Assembly (NCBI GenBank): GCA_038496445.1
Contig: JALMLS010000520.1
Location: 209,930 to 273,929 of the forward strand
DNA from: Trichosphaerium sp. ATCC 40318
Taxonomy: Eukaryota; Discosea; Flabellinia; Trichosidae
Reading direction: 5' to 3'
DNA: 64,000 nucleotides
How positions within the stretch are numbered: the first letter of the stretch is position 1; every line of letters begins with the position of its first letter. Shown here piece after piece: positions 11,502 to 23,015 of this stretch. The position numbers were made by a program, and so were the translations under genes. Below the pieces are notes generated by a model that worked only from the letters and a program-made list of their open reading frames with translations, was not told the origin of the DNA and made no database searches.

Positions 11502-13347
11502 ATGAGTCATTTGAATACTGCTCTTAGGTCGTGGGAGCCTGACAAGTCCTGGAAGCGATTGTATTCTCTTGGTTGGCACTAATTAGCTTCTATTGGTTGT
11601 TAATGTAATCTACAGACGTACACACAGAAGGAGAACCGCTGCGCATCATTTTTTTGGATGAAGAGTTGCCTGGAGATGGAATTCTCGATAAACGTCGCTA
11701 CATGACTGAAAATATGGACTGGATACGTAAAGTAAACGTTTTTATTAGACACTGTCGTTTTACGCTAATTACCTTAATAGGCCCTAATGAGAGAGCCTAG
11801 AGGTCACACAGGTACGCGAAACGCTATAGAAATCATTTAAATACAAAACAACAGTGAGATAAGCGCACATTTTGACAAAACTGAAAATTTTTTCTGTTCT
11901 TTTGTTGTCGGCTCAGCTTACAATTTCGCTACAAAGATATGTATGGCGCAATTATTACTGCTCCTGAAAAGAAAGATAGCGATTTTGGAGTGTTGTTTAT
12001 GCACAACGAGTACGTCATTTTGGTTTGTCTTCAAAACTCTTTTTCTTTCCTCTGACACGTTACTAATTAAAGAGGCTATTCGACAATGTGTGGGCATGGG
12101 ATAATAGGTACTATTTTAGTGCAAATCACGTGTTTTGCCGTTTTACTATGAATAGAACGTCACGTCTAAAGATGTTCATCTAATTCTGATTTTCTTTTTA
12201 TTAGCGTTGGTGTACACTCTCGTCACTACAGGTGTGTATCCTATTACGAAGAAATCTTTCAAGATTGATTCTCCTGCTGGTACCTTGTTACAATACAGAG
12301 TGGTTTATCAGTACTAAAGTGTTTACTACAGGTCTCATTAAAGCAGAATCCGTTGTTGAGGAAAGTAAAGTGACACGCGTCAAGTTTAAGAATGTACCTT
12401 CGTTTGTGTTCAAACCAAAATGCACTATTAAACCTCCTGTGGTATGTACTGAAATGTTATTTACAGTAATAGTTTGTTGCTGAAATATCTTTCATGTTGT
12501 TGAAAATATTGTTTCGTGTTTTTTTCTTATTTTGGATGTTATCTTCTAATGTTAACTAGGAATTTGGTACTGATGAACTGAGTTTTGATATCGTTTTTGG
12601 AGGAGCTTTCTATGCCTATGTTGATGTAACACCTCTCGGTTTGAGCCTAACACCTGAAAACGCAAGAAAACTCTCAAGGTTAGGGTTTTCGCTTAAAAAA
12701 CAGATAATGGCGTCTGAGCCATTAAAACATCCTTATGAGGTATGTCTTATTCCGACAAGAGCATGTACAATTTAACGCTAGCTTGCTAGGACGACCTGGC
12801 ATTCCTTTATGGAGTGATATTTTATAATCGAGTGTCCGAAAACCGGTATCGAGAAGTATGCATTTTCGCTGATGGTCAAGTTGACAGAAGTCCCTGTGGT
12901 ACCTTTTTTTTGTTTGACAACAAGTGGAATATAGACACTGGATTTGCAAAAAAGTACAAAAAAAGCAGGCAGTTTTGTCTTGATGTGCTTCTTGTTTGTG
13001 TCGTTTTCTTTTCGATTGCAAAGATCCACGTGCTTTGTATTAAAGTATTTCTAGGTACTGGTGTTAGCGGCTTGGTCGCTTTGTTGTGGCATAGGGGAGT
13101 GATAAGTGAATCTCAATCAGTTGTTGTAGAGAGTATTTTAGGCGGTAGTTTTGAGGTACTTTTACATTCCAAAAACCAAAAACCTTCCGCTAAAAACATC
13201 AAAAAGGGAGTTGCTTGCTCTGAAACTACTTTTGGCGAATATAAGGCAATTATTCCTGAGATATCTGGCTGTGCTGGGATCGTGGGCAAGAACGAGTGGT
13301 TTGTAGATCCTAATGATTATCTCAACGGCGGGTTTCTGCTGCAATAA
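11502..13347 (+). CDS. Proline racemase / hydroxyproline epimerase family enzyme
   Basis: About ten exons from ATG 11502 (MSHLNTALRSWEPDKSW). Family motifs appear in order: DVHTEGEPLRI, DKRRYMTENMDWIR, ALMREPRGHTDMYGA, FMHNEGYSTMCGHGII, DELSFDIVFGGAFYAYVD, ADGQVDRSPCGTGVSG and DPNDYLNGGFLLQ at the stop. The two catalytic positions are both Cys (MCGHG and SPCG). Two-Cys members racemise proline or epimerise 4-hydroxyproline; trans-3-hydroxyproline dehydratases have Thr at the second site. So racemase or epimerase is predicted; the substrate is not resolved. All junctions checked by frame: for example 11571/11616, 12008/12073, 12898/13055. The last exon may extend through 13156-13200 without a further intron. 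No signal peptide is seen. Confidence 0.88.
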
Positions 13348-13408
13348 AAAAACAAAATACAAGTAGTGCTAAACAAGTCAAGTGGATAGGCGAATCAAAA
13401 AAGATATC

Positions 13409-13482
13409 TAGTTCCGTCCGGGTTCGAACCGGAGACCTTCTGCGTGTTAAGCAGATGTGATAACCAACTACACCACGGAACT
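13409..13482 (-). tRNA. tRNA-Val (AAC)
   Basis: The 74-base cloverleaf reads AGTTCCG / TG / D-arm / anticodon stem TCTGC...GCAGA with loop TTAACAC (anticodon AAC) / T-arm around GGTTCGAACCC / CGGAACT + A. A- and B-box promoters are intact, no intron. A T-run for polymerase III termination does not directly follow but A/T-rich sequence does (GATATCTTTTTT on the transcript strand). Confidence 0.95.
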
Positions 13483-13599
13483 AATTCATGTAACATAAAG
13501 CCAAATTTGACGTACCGATTCAAAAAGTTGGCAAATGAAAATTAAAGCTTTATTTAGACCAAATCGCACCAAGCAGATTTTGTTTTTGTAACATGAATT

Positions 13600-13673
13600 A
13601 GTTCCGTGGTGTAGTTGGTTATCACATCTGCTTAACACGCAGAAGGTCTCCGGTTCGAACCCGGACGGAACTA
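13600..13673 (+). tRNA. tRNA-Val (AAC), second copy
   Basis: Identical to the copy at 13409-13482 but on the other strand; the two are transcribed away from each other. Acceptor, anticodon (AAC) and T-arm are all intact. GATATC and a run of T follow, suitable as a polymerase III terminator. Confidence 0.95.
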
Positions 13674-13741
13674 GATATCTTTTTTTGCGTTGTATCTATC
13701 TATTGGTAGAAGCAATTTTTACTTCAATATTTCGTTTTGCT

Positions 13742-13898
13742 ATGTGTTTTGCGTAATTTCTTTTTATTTTACATTTACAGCGATCTACCACTTGGCAAGC
13801 CTATCATGTTTGTTCCTGGTGCTGGAGGGAAAAAAGTGGCGAATACTGTTGGTAATAAACTCATACCAACAGCTGCTACTACAAAAATTGCGAACTAA
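13742..13898 (+). CDS. Possible 42-residue protein with a very short intron
   Basis: ATG 13742 opens MCFA; a 28-base candidate intron (GTAATT...TTACAG) leads to DLPLGKPIMFVPGAGGKK and ends TAA 13896-13898. The exon looks protein-like, and its 3' splice site is good, but the first exon is only 11 bases and could be wrong. It lies just after the tRNA pair. No family recognised. Confidence 0.25.
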
Positions 13899-14205
13899 AT
13901 TGGTTAGAACACTGTAGCGCGTTAATGGGTGAATTAACTCACTTTGCTTGGTAAACTGTTAGTTTGCTGCTGTTGTGGCTGAAAATCGTTAAACCATGGT
14001 TGTGGGTCTTCGTTACCGCTCATCTTGTTCAAATGTCGTGTCAGAACTTAAAAAACTTGATTTTTGATAAAACTGGCTTAAGCTTCCGCTGTCGGTTGCT
14101 CGTTGAGTATTCTACCACATTTTAGCAATATTATGGACGGTGGTACGTCGTTTTAGCGATTGATTCAAAGCCATTATTGATGTATCAAGTTAAACAGTGG
14201 ATGCT

Positions 14206-15958
14206 ATGATGAAAAACCGTAAACGATACAAGAAATCTACAACAAATGGCCATAAAAAAAAGGAGGACGTTCATAAACCAAAAAGGAGACGAAACAATAC
14301 AGAAGTATCTGTTAGACCTATTTCATTCATTCTTGGGTTGTTTTTCATTGTTTATTTGACTATGTTCGCTCTTGTGAAGGTTCAAGAGAAAGGTTCGTTT
14401 GTAATTTTTCTACCACTTATCAAAATGTACTATACGTAACTACGATGAGTTATACAATAGTAATAGTCATAAATAAGCGACTTTTTAAATCATACACGTC
14501 ACAATATAACTCCAATTAGGATCCAATGGTGTAAATGATGTTTTGTACGCTTACAACAACCTATCGTAGCCCTTTTTACACATTTTAATTTTATTTCTTT
14601 TTCAACAGCTTCGCTGGACATTTGACACTCTTTATCGCTGGTGTTGGCCTTGTACTATGTAGAGAAAGTATAATTGGTACGTTTAAAAAACAAACAATCA
14701 AGATGAACCACGTGGTTTTCTCATTACAAAAAAACCCGCTAAAGAAGGCGTCAAACTCACTTACGTAACAACCGGAGTTGTCTAAGGCGAAAACAATTTT
14801 TTTCCTGTTTTTTTTTTTTAATTGTTTTTTTAAATGTTTCTTAGGTATTGCCATTGCATTTGCAGCGTACCCACATATGTCATTCACGTATGATATTATA
14901 TATTGGCTAGTATTAGATAAGTTCCCAATGGGACGTTGTATTTTTCTTGAAGATATTGAGTTACATACTAACTGGTACGTCATCCTTCGTTCTGCCTACG
15001 CACTATTTTTTTTTTTTCAAAGTTTTTGTATTCTTTTTTTGTTTGGCGTGTTGCTGTGTTTTTTGATACTCATGTTCTTTTGCTTGGTTTGGTATATACG
15101 CTAAAAATCTTTGTAAAATAGGTGGATGACATTACACTCAGTTTGGATGATGCCACTACTCTATGCTGTTCTTTATTTGGAGTATCCAACTTTTGAAATG
15201 ACTTTACGCCAATTTGCGACAGCTACTGGGATTCAACTTATTTTCTCTGCATTGGTAAAATATAATACTATTGGTAGTGAATCGGTAACTCATGTTCGTA
15301 TCCTTCAACAAATTCACGTGTCGGCAATCAACAAATTTCAACTTGACACTCACTTTTTTCTTCTCAATTTTTCATTTTATTCCTTCGTTGATTTGTCATT
15401 TTTCTTGCCTTTTATGTATTTCTTAACTCGATGAGTTATTGGTGATGAGTATTGGGAACCACCTGATTTTTTTAAAAGCCATGATAGAGATGAAATGATA
15501 CCTTACTTAATGTGGATATTTGTATTCGAATGTCTTTTACTCAATAGCGTTGCATGGGTATTTCTTAAGCTCTTGACGTCATTTTTATTTGAACAAAAGA
15601 CAAATCCTACGTATCAACCGAAGGTACTAAATATTAAATTTTCTAACGTATTCGGTGACACCAACGTCGATCAATTTAATGGAAAAAATTTCAACTTATA
15701 TTTTTCCTTCATTGAAATCTGAGGCTTCTTTTATCGTTCTACACTACTCTATTTGCTGTGTATAGTGTTGAACAATAATTTATTTCGTGATTACACATGT
15801 AAATTTCTTTGAAGGCACTGTTATGTTGTCTACGGAGGATGTGTTAGCATTCTGTTTGAAAATGTCTTTTTTTCTCTTAATTTAGTTTATTGTTCTGATG
15901 TGTCTTTTAGTCTTCGAAGAAACCAAATCCAGCTGATAAGAAGGGAAAGGCGTCATAG
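14206..15958 (+). CDS. Multi-pass membrane protein, family not recognised
   Basis: ATG 14206 opens a strongly basic N-terminus (RKRYKKSTTNGHKKK) followed by a membrane helix (FILGLFFIVYLTMFAL). Later exons hold further helices: FAGHLTLFIAGVGLVL, IAIAFAAYPHMSFTYDIIYW, HSVWMMPLLYAVLYLEYP and a last one around YLMWIFVFECLLLNSVAWVF. A conserved-looking loop is FLEDIELHTNW. The C-terminus is basic, SSKKPNPADKKGKAS, before TAG 15956-15958, like a cytosolic ER-retention tail. At least six helices. The junction after exon 1 is ambiguous: the exon-2 frame fits a donor at 14363 better than the one at 14393. The spans between exons are T-rich. Confidence 0.55.
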
Positions 15959-16726
15959 AGTTTCATTTTTTAATACCAAGGTAAAACAAGAATCAGGGAT
16001 CTTTAATATGATGGTGATCATTGTAAAACTTGGAAAAATTCTTCGCTTTTCTGTTTTTACCAAAAAAAGGCTTTAGAACAAAAAAAGCTCAATTTGGGTT
16101 GTAAAAGAACAAAAATTATTGTTAGCACAATACCAATATATGTAAATTGCAATGACACAGGATTAATACCAAAAAAACCAAACCACTTACTGCGCAACTT
16201 TTTTTGTCGATGAAAGTCAGACTGGGTAAAAAAAAAAAGACCAGGTACGTACTGGATACACTCAGTGCTTTTAATTTATTTTTCTCCGATGTTACGAACG
16301 AAAAATGCTAGAATAACATTTTTACTATTGCTATTATTGTATTTATGAATAACAGAAATGAGTACCAATGATCAAAACTGGACGTGTCAAAAAAATGAGA
16401 AAAGTTTTTTTATCTTTCCTTTTTCTTAGCAATACATCTCTTAGTTTATCTCAAACAACCCAACCTATGAGTTTAAGGTCATTTAAATGATGTTCTAGAC
16501 TTACTATTTTTGAACTTAATCGTAGCTCTGGCGCTCAAATTGTAGAATAACAGCAAAAAAAAACCGCGCCAAGTTCTATCGTATTGAATGAGGTGTCACT
16601 TTTATAAAATGACTTGATGGCCTTAAGTAGGCATTTGAAAGAATACCCAAATTAAGAATCTCGTAACTAAAACTACAAAAAGGCTTTTCTTGTAGAGTGT
16701 CGCAATACCTTGCGTTTTATAATCTA
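15959..16726. other. Intergenic, nothing recognised
   Basis: About 770 bases, A/T-rich with several A-runs near 16.2 and 16.55 kb. No open frame of note. It separates two genes in the same direction. Confidence 0.5.
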
Positions 16727-19652
16727 ATGTCTCTACCCTACGGCGTGCTCACCGTAGCGCTTGTGCTTTGCATAGCTCATCCAGTTTTCTCCCATGAAGG
16801 CATTCACACCTGTATACACGATAAAATGGAGCGTCCAGAGATTAATTACGTGCAACAAGATCATTCTCACTGGAAACGTAACGTAGACAATATCGAACAA
16901 ACTAGAGAAGCCTACTACAGCCAGCAGTTTCGTATGGAGCTTGTAACAGATTATGTGGACGTAAGCGTCGATGCCAGTTGTACGATAATCGATACTGTTT
17001 GTTTTGCAACGAATACTACGCTAGTCATACGCTTAGCAAGGGTTATTAACTATTTTTGTAGTGGACCCAGCTTATACCCCCGAAACACTAAATTACCTGC
17101 TTACAGTACTGCTTCCTGAAGCACAGCAGCAATTAGAAGAGATCTTAAAGGTATGACGTTACATCTTTTGCATTGTTTCCTAAATACCATTTTAGGTCCA
17201 TGCGATACCACGTCTCGTGATAGGATCAGGAGGTTGTGGTAATGTCATTACAACCACACCAGCTCGATACTCAAATGTAAGTGCTTTTTTTGGCCAACTG
17301 ACTTTTTTTTGACATTCTTCTTGTTTTAGCCTCCAGCAACGACTGACTATGATTTTATCATGTTCGTTACTGGTAGATCAACCAATCCAGGTGTTTTGGC
17401 TTTCGCAGCTCCATGTGATGTACGTACACTTCTATTATTCTGTTGGAAATAGCTTATATTGGTTAGACAGACGCAGAAACTGGTAGACCGATCTCAGGGT
17501 TTCTGAATGTTGGTGGCGGTAGTGTAAGTCTAGACGCTGGTCAAAAGCAAGGACAAGTCGGTGTCATGGTTCACGAGATGTTACACGCTCTTGGATTCAC
17601 TTCTGGTAGTTTTGGTTCTTCTCGTTGGGGTAGTTACAACGCAAATACTGGCAACTTTAGTACGTACTTCTATTTTTTTGTTTGGTTTTTTTTTGAAGTG
17701 CTGATAGCTTTATTTAGCTCGGGAGTCTACCGGTAGTAACAAGTATGCAGAGATCAGCATTGCATCTGGAACTACTACTAAAAATGTTCTAAAAATGAAT
17801 ACTCCCGAAGTTCTTAAAGTAGTGAGGGAACAGTTTGATTGCCCAACGCTTGATGGTGTATGTTAATTTTTTTGTAAAGAATCAACCTCGGCATAGCTAA
17901 ATGTTACCCTTTGAATAGGCTGAATTAGAAGATCAAGGTGCAGGAGGTACAGCTGGTTCTCATTGGGAAAAACGTTTGTTCCTTACCGAGACAATGGCTG
18001 GTTCAGCATCACGATTTCCAGTTCTCAGCAGGCTCACTCTGGCTGTTTTAAAGGTAAACCAAACATTTGTTACTGAATATTCACTTATATTAATCAACTT
18101 TAGGATGCTGGTTGGTATGACCCTGATTTTACAAAAGCTAGGGTGCTTTCTTGGGGCCGTGGCATGGTACGCAAATAACGAACGAACTTTACTTTTCTGT
18201 TGTGCTTATGGGTCTTTCTTATTTCTAGGGATGTCAGTTTGCACTAAATGATTGTGGTTTATGGCCAAAAGTAGGTGACAGTGATCAAGGTGAAGGTATA
18301 GGTTGTGATAGTAAGAAGGTATGTTGTTTTACTTTTCTTTTTGTAGCAAGCTTATAAGGTTGTACAGGGCTTAACTGAGAACGATGCTCAATGTTCTCAT
18401 GATCTCTTGGGGGCAGGTGTTTGTAATGTTGTAGATTTTACAAACCCTCTACCAGCTGAGTACCAGTACGTACTCAACTTTCTGTTTGAGGTCATGATTT
18501 CACCCCGCTAACTTTTTTTTTCTCATTTAGACATTTCAGTGATCCTAACCGTGGAGGTTCACCTGATAACTCAGCCAATCTTGCAGACCATTGCACCTAT
18601 ATTCAAGTGTTTTCAAACCTTTATTGTCGTCCGAATACTACAGCAGAGTTTAAGTTTGAACTTGATGCTGGAGAGTCTAACGAGGAATTTGCAAGATGCT
18701 TTAGAAGTGACCTTGCTCCAAAGATTCTTGGTGTAGAACTAAGTCAATTTGAAAAATCACGTTGTTACAATACATCTTGTCAAAACAGTGATACACTTCG
18801 TGTACAAGTTGATAGTATTTGGTATGTCTGTACTGATGGCCTGAATGTCAATGTACGTTTGTGTAATATTATGTGGCAACTGTTTGTTGTTACGTCTCGA
18901 TGTTCTTCGTTTTTTGTTAATTTTTTTTACTTTTAGCCTGTTACAAGAGGTGGTTCTATCAAGTGTCCTAATGGAGGTGCTATAAGGCTTTGCGGTCATG
19001 CAGAAAGTGATTTTGAGTGGCCTGAATTGTTAAGTGTCTCTCCTATAAAGGGACCACCTGGAACACTTGTTACTCTTATTGGTACTAACTTCAAGGCTGA
19101 TTTTATGCATGTTGAAGTAGCACGTAAAACAATGACTGATGTCGTTGTTTTCAACTCTACTCATATGCAAGCCAAGATTCCTGATAAATCCAACTTCAAG
19201 GATCCTACACGTGTTTTCACTAGTAATTCAGAGTATGTCGCTGTCCGAGATGGTTCAGGTGCGTTCAATGAAGTTTTTTTTCAAAACGAAGAAACAATAT
19301 CAAAAAACAAAGTGTTGGTTGTTGATAAGCTCTTTAGTATTTCTGTTTTTTTTTGATTAACATTTTCAAATAGGTAGAACTGCTCATATAGATAATGCTT
19401 TTGAAATTGACGTCGGTATTGGTGTACGTCACGTAGTGTTTTTTTGTGAAAAAAAAAGCTTCATCTTTAGTTTTGTTTTTGTTTTTTGTTGTTGGTTTTG
19501 ACGTTTCTTAGGATTTACCTTGGTGGGTTATTCTCCTTTGTGTTGTTGGCGCTATTGTAGTACTATCTCTAACATTCTTTATCATATACAAGATTATCAA
19601 ATGTTGTATGCCTAAGAGACCAGACGGCAAGGAATCTCAATCTTTTAAATAA
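16727..19652 (+). CDS. Leishmanolysin-like (M8) metallopeptidase with TIG domain and membrane anchor
   Basis: Some 14 exons from ATG 16727. A signal peptide (LTVALVLCIAHPVFS) precedes a short His-rich region. Catalytic features of the M8 family are all visible: zinc site HEMLHALGF (HExxHxxGF), the third His in GTAGSHWEKRLF, and the Met-turn ETMAGS. Cys-rich blocks follow (LNDCGLWPK, DLLGAGVCNV, HCTYIQVFSNLYC). A TIG/IPT immunoglobulin-like domain begins at SVSPIKGPPGTLVTLIG. The last exons carry a membrane helix (VILLCVVGAIVVLSLTFF) and a short basic tail ending in SQSFK. So it is a type I surface zinc protease with its active site outside the cell. GP63 of trypanosomatids is GPI-anchored; the TIG and helix are different. 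Confidence 0.93.
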
Positions 19653-20444
19653 ATTATGTAAGTTTTTTTCAAAAAATATGCAAAAACTCTTTGTGGTAAT
19701 TAGTTATTTGAATAGCCTTTCCTAAATTTTAGACGTACTAAGTTTAAAGAGTTTGGGAACTTGACAAAGAAGGAATCTTATAAAGCAGAGATTGTAGGTT
19801 GCTCTTTGTTTCGAATATCGGAATATTTTGTTGTTGGTATCATAAAACTATGCCGGTTTGTTTTTTGAATGTGAGTGTTTTTGGAGAGAAAGAATTAAGG
19901 GTTACTATGACACTTTTATGTACAAAGTCGAACAAATTTTCGATAAACAAAACTATAAGCAACCATGTATCATGTGCTTTTTTCTGGACGGTTGTTTTCG
20001 GTTCAGATTTTGTGGGATGGTCAGTTTTTTTTTGGTTGTGATGTTCTTTGATCAGCTACTGTTGAAGCAATGTGTTGATATTTAAGACAATTCGTTATCC
20101 TATAAATAGTTAACGAACTTGTCATCATTAAAAACGTGCCCATTGAAAAAGTGCTTTTTTTTTTTCACACGTAAAACAATGTCACTACGTTGTAGTCTAA
20201 CGGGCCAAGCGAGTAGTTGAATCAGTGGATACAATGTTAATTTATTAATAGTTATTTCAATGTCTTACGCTTGTGGTCACGCTCTATCTATTCTATCCAC
20301 ATGTAGGTAGTATACATTGGCGTTTTTTGGTCGAACCGTTTGTAGTATATAAAACTGCACAAGATTTTTTTGTGAATTAAATCATAGCTCTCAATGCACA
20401 ACAATTATTTCGGAGCGTTTTTTTTTTCACTTCACAGCCTCTTC
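19653..20444. other. Intergenic / 3' UTR, no gene seen
   Basis: About 790 bases after the leishmanolysin stop. Two overlapping Cys/Phe-rich open frames near 19.8-20.1 kb look like random T-rich sequence. A motif ACGTAAAACAATGTC at 20168 lacks a supported frame. Confidence 0.4.
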
Positions 20445-23015
20445 ATGATCATGGCCACATCTCATCACGTGCGTATTGTATTAATAGTAACCGTGTTATC
20501 CTTTAAATAACAGTAATATTGACACTAGTCTCATAGGTTATCGTAATAGTGATACTGCAGGCATTGTTATTTAGTTTCGCCTCTTCTCAACCTTGGAACG
20601 ATTTACAAGCAAAAGTTGACGGATATATTTTATTACCTGGTGACCCTACATATGAATATATAAGGTATTTATTAATATTACTACATCAGTTTATCCTTAC
20701 GCTAATTTTTCGAATCCGTTTTTCCGCGTGAGTTGGGTCGCTTGTGTTTTTGTTAGTAATTTTGTTATTTTTAGATCTAAAGTACTCTCGTTACCGAACG
20801 ATGTACCTCCAGATCAACCTAGAGCTATTATACAACCTTTATCAACGCAAGATGTTAGTGAAGTTATGAAGTTTGCCAAAAATCATAGTATTCCACAAGT
20901 AACAGCGCTTGCAGGCACGTGACTGTTTTGAGAATCACTTTTTTTTTTTACTCTTCCAGATTTTTTTTGTAATTGTTTGCTTCTTTCGGCTTACTTCCGT
21001 TTTTTGATTTCCCTGTATAAAAAAATGAGCTAATAGTAGTGTTACCTCTTAGGTGGTCACTCTCCCGATGGTTTTTCGTTCCCTACCGATGGCATTCAAG
21101 TAGATTTTTCCCTTATGAAAAATTTTACTTTAGACACTATGAACAAGCACGCTACTATTCAACCAGGTAAGAACGAGTCGTTGTGGTTTGGTAATGGTGT
21201 AGCTAACTTGTTTACGTAGGTGTTTTTTCGGGTAACATCACAATCGCTCTCAATGGTACAGGGTTAGGTATACCCCAAGGAGATTGTCCAACAATAGGTC
21301 TTGGTACGAGAACATTTTCCAAAGTCACGTGCGCTTTTGGTTTTAATTTTTTTCTTTAGGCGGATTTTTATCTTATGGAGGGTATGGAGCGCTCTCTCGA
21401 ACACAAGGTCTAGGTATTGACGCTATTCTTGAGTATGAACTTGTTGTTGCGAATGGTACTGTTTTAATTGTCAACAGCACATTAAATACAGATTTATTCT
21501 TCGCTCTTCGTGGTGCGTTGCCAGCTTTTGGAATAGCCACGAGAATAAAAGTGAAGCTATTTGACATATCCGATTTTTTTGGCGGAATTCTCCTATACGA
21601 CGTACCTGAAGCGAATGCTTCGTCTTTTCTCAAGGATTGGTATAATACGATAATGAATACAAGCGATCTTATTGATGACCCAAATTTTATGACACGTGTC
21701 AATACGAGAAAAGCTTTTGGATTTCCTTCTTTTCTTAGAATGACAATTGCTATTATGTTCTTTGGTGATGATTCTGATGCTTTAAAAAAACAGAGACTGA
21801 TGCCTTTGATTGATATCGATAATATAGACTTTTATCCACAATATAGGGTACAAGGATTCGATGATTTAATGCCGGCAGATTACTACAATTTTCATCTTTG
21901 GAACTTTGAAAGCTTCTTGTCAAGTGTTCAGTTTTTTTCTAATCTTCAACCTTACTATCGACATGGTATGCTTTCAAATGAACGAATGAAGTCACCTGGT
22001 ACTATAGATAGCGTTGTTGATATTTTCGTTTCTGGGTTTGATAGTACACAACCAGTGACGTTTGGTCAAGCTGGAGAACTGGGTATTGTTGGCGGACAAG
22101 TCACAAATATTCCTAAAAATGAAACATCTTTCTTTGCCAGAGATTTTGATTTCGTTTGGGGATGGTGGACTTCTTATAGGACTACCACAGAATTCGACGC
22201 TGGAAGACAATATTATGATGGATTGGCGTCATCTCTAACTACACTATCTCAGAACAGAGGGTTTTATGGTAACCTCAATACAATCAAGTTCTCGAGGGAA
22301 TTTGATGCTCTAGGTATGTGTCTCCCTACCTTCCTTCTTTAACAGACTCTTACTTATTCAGGCACTAATATCCCTAAACTCGAATCGATTAAAGAAAAGT
22401 GGGACTCAGATAATATGTTTTCACGTACATGGGACATCACACCAGGTGTAGGATGTACGAAATGATTTTTTCTGTTCTTTTTATTACAACTTAATCATGT
22501 TTTTAAGTGCGTTGTGCGTCTTCTTGCAAGAGTACTCTCGTGTTTTATCCTCATTACTACTTTGGATTTACGATATTCTTGAATCAGTCTATAGAGTTTG
22601 GCGACTTGGATATTAATAGTTTCCTCTCTGTTGATTTGTACAACCCAGAATTGGATAATATTTATTCAAGTACTTATGAATACTGGGACGGATACTGGAC
22701 ACCTCACTATCACAACGGAACGTTAATAGTATGTGAACGATACAGAGTTAACTTAATGTCATTCTAACGTAAATAACGTAGCATTGGTCATACTATGATG
22801 GATCGCGATATGTTCTTTTAAAGAATGTGCACACCAGTACACCAAAAATAATTGTTTCGGTTAGTGGTGATGCAGCCTCCCTCTGCGGCTCCTTGCCGTT
22901 GACATTCCCGGTATATGTTAGGATAGAAACTGGAACTGAACAATGCGTACATGCTACTTTTACCGATGGCCTTAATACACATTTTGCGTTCATGGCAGAA
23001 AACACGTGCGATTGA
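20445..23015 (+). CDS. Secreted berberine-bridge-type FAD-linked oxidase
   Basis: Starts at ATG 20445 (MIMATSHH); the intron at 20469-20536 joins to VIVIVILQALLFSFASSQ, forming a signal peptide. The FAD-binding half shows both covalent attachment sites of the berberine-bridge-enzyme group: the His in ALAGGHSPDGFSFP and the Cys in GDCPTIGLGGFLSYGGYG. The substrate half runs through the long exon at about 21360-22313 (ELVVANGTVLIVNSTL, DFVWGWWTSY, FYGNLN). The family's C-terminal BBE segment is represented by IPKLESIKEKWDSDNMF. Instead of ending there, the protein goes on for about 170 residues (YWDGYWTPHYHNGTL, CVHATFTDGLNTHFAF) that I do not recognise. Expected to oxidise a carbohydrate or alkaloid-like substrate with oxygen outside the cell. 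Many N-glycosylation sites. Confidence 0.88.

Larger units (their letters stand above)
13397..13685. repeat. Inverted repeat with 95-bp arms, each holding a tRNA-Val gene
   Basis: Left arm 13397-13491, right arm 13591-13685, spacer about 99 bases. The arms match over the full tRNA and its flanks (AAAAAAGATATCTAG outside, CTAATTCATGT inside) with no mismatch that I can see. The unit therefore duplicated with its flanks, in opposite orientation, and recently or with ongoing conversion. Confidence 0.9.

Noticed and set aside
12722..13029. Minus-strand frames across the racemase gene
   Set aside because: They are shadows of well-supported exons and introns on the plus strand.
19799..20085. Cys/Phe-rich frames after leishmanolysin
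   Set aside because: T-rich composition explains them; no splice-linked exons.
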